Origin: an uncultured Lachnospiraceae bacterium | GTDB lineage: Bacteria > Bacillota > Clostridia > Lachnospirales > Lachnospiraceae | Direction of reading: 5' to 3' | Assembly (NCBI GenBank): GCA_910578335.1 | Contig: CAJTPU010000002.1 | Coordinates: 124,001-188,000 of the forward strand | Length of the DNA stretch: 64,000 bases | Shown: piece after piece, positions 61,242 through 64,000 of the stretch | Numbering within the stretch: position 1 is the first letter of the stretch | How the letters are laid out: the number at the start of each line of letters is the position of its first letter | Position numbers and translations under genes: made by a program | Notes under the pieces: model-generated | Seen by the model: only the letters and a program-made list of their open reading frames with translations | What the model was told of the DNA's origin: nothing | Databases searched by the model: none

Positions 61242-61739
61242 TCAATGCGCCTGTTTTCTATGATAAAAATACAGGACAATTCTTTCCAGCTTCCTCTTCA
61301 GTACAATCTGTATCTCTTCCTTGGGATGAATCGGCTTTACCAGCCAGGTTTCCATGCCCGCTTTTTTTGCCCCCCAGATGTCGGTAAAAAGCTGGTCGCC
61401 CACAAACATGGTGTCTGCGGGACCTGTGCCCAGCCGCTCCATCGCCTTAACATAGCCCGCCCGCTTCGGCTTTCCCGCCTTATATATATATTCTCCTCCT
61501 GCCGCATCGCTAAACTGCTTTACCCGGGGCTCCTTGTTGTTGGATAAAAACATCACATGAAAGCCAAAGGCTCTAAGCGCTGTAATCAGCGCCACAGCCC
61601 TCTCGTCCGCCGGCGCACCGTGAGGCACCAGCGTGTTGTCAATATCAAAAACAACACCGCGAAAGCCCGCCCGATACAGCCCTTCGTAATCTATTTCATA
61701 CGCGGAATCCGCCTCATGATGCGGATAAAACCTCTGAAG
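61242..61739 (-). CDS. YqeG-family HAD (IIIA) phosphatase
   Basis: This 165-aa protein has the HAD motifs VFDIDNTLVPHGA (nucleophile Asp), FLSNNKEP, GKPKRAGY with the conserved Lys, and FVGDQLFTDIWGAKKAG. It matches the YqeG family found in Firmicutes, often beside aroE and GTPase yqeH. The natural substrate is not established. The ATG at 61739 has AAAGGA 5 bases upstream. It probably starts the short operon that runs into aroE. Confidence 0.92.
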   Translation of the reverse strand, partial: LQRFYPHHEADSAYEIDYEGLYRAGFRGVVFDIDNTLVPHGAPADERAVALITALRAFGFHVMFLSNNKEPRVKQFSDAAGGEYIYKAGKPKRAGYVKAMERLGTGPADTMFVGDQLFTDIWGAKKAGMETWLVKPIHPKEEIQIVLKRKLERIVLYFYHRKQAH

Positions 61740-61810
61740 CATATCCGTCCGTCCTTTCCCGTCTTCAGACAAATCTTGTTACAAAAGCTGTCAGGCACGA
61801 ATGTCTGCAC

Positions 61811-61838
61811 AAAAAGAATCCCGCCCTGCGGGATTCTC
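61811..61838 (-). terminator. Rho-independent terminator of nrdR
   Basis: Perfect 10-bp stem AGAATCCCGC/GCGGGATTCT around a three-base loop, followed on the minus strand by a T-run. It lies just after the nrdR stop at 61846. Confidence 0.88.
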
Positions 61839-61845
61839 TGCCGTC

Positions 61846-62301
61846 CTATTTTTCCTGCCAGACATTTTTTAATTCTTCCATAAAGGTATGAATATCCTTA
61901 AACTCACGATACACGGAAGCAAAACGCACATATGCCACCGCGTCCAAATCCTTCAGCTTGTTCATCACCAGCTCGCCAATCACCTGACTGGGAATTTCGC
62001 GCTCTTCCATGTTGAAGATTTCCGTCTCCACATTGTCCACAAGCTGCGTAATCTGGGAAGCGCTGACCGGTCTCTTGTGGCAGGCACGCAGCACGCCCCC
62101 CTCTAGCTTACCGCGGTCATACGTCTCCCGGTTGCTGTCCTTTTTAATGACAATTAGCGGAATCGTCTCAATCTTTTCGTAGGTTGTAAAGCGTTTGTCG
62201 CATTCATCGCAAACACGGCGCCTGCGGATGGAATTATTATCCTCCGCCGGTCTGGAATCAATGACTCTGGTATTTTCATGACCACAAAACGGACATTTCA
62301 T
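61846..62301 (-). CDS. nrdR: Transcriptional repressor NrdR
   Basis: This 151-aa repressor of ribonucleotide reductase genes has an N-terminal zinc ribbon (MKCPFCGHENTRVIDSRP, RRRRVCDECDKRFTT) and an ATP-cone domain (VIKKDSNRETYDRGKLEGG, broken near DRGK) that senses ATP/dATP. Length is normal. No ribonucleotide reductase genes are in the window, so its targets lie elsewhere. Confidence 0.97.
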   Translation of the reverse strand: MKCPFCGHENTRVIDSRPAEDNNSIRRRRVCDECDKRFTTYEKIETIPLIVIKKDSNRETYDRGKLEGGVLRACHKRPVSASQITQLVDNVETEIFNMEEREIPSQVIGELVMNKLKDLDAVAYVRFASVYREFKDIHTFMEELKNVWQEK

Positions 62302-62449
62302 ATTGCCTCCACTTCACCGTGCAAACGGTCTTCTTCCTGTGTGCGGTCCCGCCGCCTTTTCATTCATTATAAGGCACACACGAAATCATGTCAACTTTTT
62401 TCATCTGTTCCCAAATGCCTGCCGCTTTTTGTCCGCATCCGGCCAGTCC

Positions 62450-62686
62450 TTAATCCGTACAAATATCTACCAGAATAATATCCGGTCCAATCTGCTTAAT
62501 ATCCCGATAACAGATAACATAATCCTCCTGACATTTAAAGAAATTTTCCCATTTGTTTCCCCGCGGCACCAACAGCTTATGTATGCACCCGTTTCTTTCG
62601 TCAAATTCCAAATCCGCCACTCTGCCAAGCTGCTTACAGTCACGCAGATTAATCACTTCTTTACACTTTAATTCCGAAAAAAGCAT
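62450..62686 (-). CDS. YlmC/YmxH-type PRC-barrel sporulation-associated protein
   Basis: This 78-aa protein (MLFSELKCKEVINLRDCKQLG, then VADLEFDERNGCIHKLLVP) is a PRC-barrel protein of the YlmC/YmxH family. In spore-formers these genes lie near sigG or other sporulation genes, as here, where sigG starts divergently about 180 bases away. The molecular function is unknown. The ATG at 62686 has GGAAGGG upstream. Confidence 0.85.
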   Translation of the reverse strand: MLFSELKCKEVINLRDCKQLGRVADLEFDERNGCIHKLLVPRGNKWENFFKCQEDYVICYRDIKQIGPDIILVDICTD

Positions 62687-62734
62687 GTTCACCCTTCCAC
62701 AGCCTTTTTTCCATTATATGCAGCATTTTATAAA

Positions 62735-62764
62735 TTGACACTCGGCGGATTTTCTTTGTATAAA
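62735..62764 (+). promoter_or_regulatory. Possible promoter upstream of sigG
   Basis: TTGACA (62735-62740), 18 bases and TATAAA (62759-62764) form a sigma-A-like promoter about 100 bases before the sigG start. A forespore promoter would be expected for this gene, so this may serve only basal or alternative transcription. Confidence 0.45.
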
Positions 62765-62863
62765 TCAAGACCATTTGCAAATACTATAACAGACCAAAAG
62801 AGAAAACCGGATATCCGTCCGCAGATAACTTCAAAATTCTTTACAAAATGGAGGCATTATACT

Positions 62864-63643
62864 ATGGCACAAGGAAAAGTAGAAATCTGCGGCGTCAATA
62901 CATCCCGCCTTCCCCTGTTAAAACCTGCGGAAAAAGAAGCGCTCTTCTCACGCATTGAACAGGGCGACAAGGAAGCGCGGGAAAAATATATTGAGGGCAA
63001 TCTGCGGCTGGTGCTCAGCGTTATCAAGCGTTTCTCTTCCAGCAACGAAAATGTGGACGATTTGTTTCAAATCGGCTGCATTGGTCTTATCAAAGCCATT
63101 GACAACTTTGATTCTTCCCTCAATGTCAAATTCTCCACCTATGCAGTTCCCATGATAATCGGAGAAATACGCCGCTTTCTGCGTGACAACAACTCCATCC
63201 GGGTATCCCGCTCTTTAAAGGATACCGCCTACAAAGCCATCTACGCAAAGGAATCCTTGATGCGCAAAAATGCGAAAGAACCCTCCATTGAGGAAATCGC
63301 CACGGAAATCGGTATTGCAAAAGAAGATATTACCTACGCGCTGGATGCCATCCAGAATCCCATGAGCCTGTATGAGCCGATTTTCACGGATGGCGGCGAT
63401 GCACTTTATGTCATGGACCAAATCAGCGACAAAAAAAATAAGGAAGAGACCTGGGTGGAGCATCTCTCCCTTAGCGAAGCCATGAAACACTTAAACGACA
63501 GGGAGCATGAAATTATATCCCTTCGCTTTTTCTCCGGTAAAACCCAGATGGAGGTTGCCGAAATGATTGGCATATCACAGGCACAGGTGTCACGTCTGGA
63601 AAAAAATGCCCTGCGGTGTATGCGCAATTACCTGACGGCATAA
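62864..63643 (+). CDS. sigG: RNA polymerase sporulation sigma factor SigG
   Basis: This 259-aa late forespore sigma factor has the SigG N terminus KVEICGVNTSRLPLLK, sigma region 2 (NLRLVLSVIKRF, DDLFQIGCIGLIKAIDNFD, FSTYAVPMIIGEIRRFLRD), region 3 and region 4 (SLRFFSGKTQMEVAEMIGIS, RLEKNALRCMRNYL). It directs forespore gene expression after engulfment, so the organism should be able to sporulate. GGAGG precedes the ATG at 62864; the open frame upstream to 62735 is not coding. Confidence 0.96.
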   Translation: MAQGKVEICGVNTSRLPLLKPAEKEALFSRIEQGDKEAREKYIEGNLRLVLSVIKRFSSSNENVDDLFQIGCIGLIKAIDNFDSSLNVKFSTYAVPMIIGEIRRFLRDNNSIRVSRSLKDTAYKAIYAKESLMRKNAKEPSIEEIATEIGIAKEDITYALDAIQNPMSLYEPIFTDGGDALYVMDQISDKKNKEETWVEHLSLSEAMKHLNDREHEIISLRFFSGKTQMEVAEMIGISQAQVSRLEKNALRCMRNYLTA

Positions 63644-63655
63644 ACGTTAGCCCAC

Positions 63656-63928
63656 TCAGCCAAGACCATTTTCCATTTCAAAAAGCCTGTCGTTCATCCA
63701 TGCGACAGCATCCAGAATGCCGTCTTCAGAAAACGCAAATAGTTCCTGCTGCTTCTGCCCGTCCGGTGTAGTCACGAAATTGAAAGGCTCACGCCAGACC
63801 GTAACAAGCAGCTTTTTTCCTGCTTCCTCCTCTTTGCCCTCCAGCCGGTAGCGAAGTCCCCTGTGGCTCCCTGTAAACTCTGTCTTTTTCAAATATTCCA
63901 GAGACAATATATCTTCTCTTCTTATCAT
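63656..63928 (-). CDS. Small conserved hypothetical protein convergent with sigG
   Basis: This 90-aa soluble protein (MIRREDILSLEYLKKTEFTG at the start) has no signal peptide or membrane segment. It contains WREPFNFVTTPDGQKQQELF and ends with a helix (DAVAWMNDRLFEMEN). GGGAGG lies 5 bases before the ATG. It is convergent with sigG, the stops being 12 bases apart. I do not recognise its function. Confidence 0.65.
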   Translation of the reverse strand: MIRREDILSLEYLKKTEFTGSHRGLRYRLEGKEEEAGKKLLVTVWREPFNFVTTPDGQKQQELFAFSEDGILDAVAWMNDRLFEMENGLG

Positions 63929-64000
63929 AGGCGCCTCCCTTTTACGGCACAGCCATACCGCCTATATAGTATAACACAAAATATCACACGGAGGCTACTG

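Overview
The window looks like a chromosome segment of a spore-forming, low-to-moderate GC Clostridia member, most likely a Lachnospiraceae gut anaerobe. The evidence is sporulation genes (sigG, a YlmC/YmxH-type gene), a large 2-hydroxyacyl-CoA dehydratase activase, a DUF5688 protein, paired ABC/two-component modules and AGGAGG-type ribosome sites. Identification rests on recognised protein families; no database search was possible. Most genes lie on the minus strand.

Layout. 1-1.9 kb: 3' part of an acyl-CoA dehydratase activase. 2-5 kb: GntR (YtrA-type) repressor with an ABC ATPase and two membrane proteins, behind a promoter with a perfect palindromic operator. 5.1-6.7 kb: ECF-like sigma factor with a membrane protein carrying a degenerate LytM/M23 domain. 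6.9-10.5 kb: very large histidine kinase and OmpR-type regulator. 10.5-15.5 kb: pgeF, yraN and a VanG-type set: D-Ala-D-Ser-type ligase, a 98-aa unknown protein, and a serine racemase (VanT) split into separate membrane and racemase genes. 15.5-19.2 kb: metA, ligA and an RluF-type pseudouridine synthase. 19.15-19.46 kb: GC-rich hairpin repeats. 19.6-22.2 kb: TetR, short-chain dehydrogenase and a condensation-like acyltransferase. 22.3-27.4 kb: FtsX-type ABC transporter with its own two-component system. 27.5-32.1 kb: heterodimeric ABC exporter plus a membrane protein. 32.2-38.3 kb: gdhA, an Idh/MocA oxidoreductase, an SH3-domain protein, tRNA-Arg(CCG), a DUF5688 protein and efp.

38.5-58.7 kb is a long minus-strand cell-surface polysaccharide region: GT4 and GT2 glycosyltransferases, class B sortase, LCP ligase, a small secreted protein, an ABC-2 polysaccharide exporter whose ATPase is fused to an ectodomain, a GlfT2-like transferase, a tandem GT2, a pyruvyltransferase/Fe-S/FrhB fusion, a hexapeptide acyltransferase, an Rpn-type nuclease and HAD/FLSRDG-type proteins. 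A sigma-A-like promoter overlapped by a near-perfect inverted repeat lies at its head, next to a divergent XRE regulator. 41.8-49.5 kb is visibly AT-rich and looks acquired.

58.9-64 kb: XRE regulator, aroE-aroK-aroQ, a YqeG-type phosphatase, nrdR, a ylmC-like gene, sigG and a small conserved gene.

Most notable are the VanG-type cluster with a split VanT, the ectodomain-fused exporter ATPase, the pyruvyltransferase-FrhB fusion with an in-frame hexanucleotide repeat, and the sigma factor/degenerate LytM pair.
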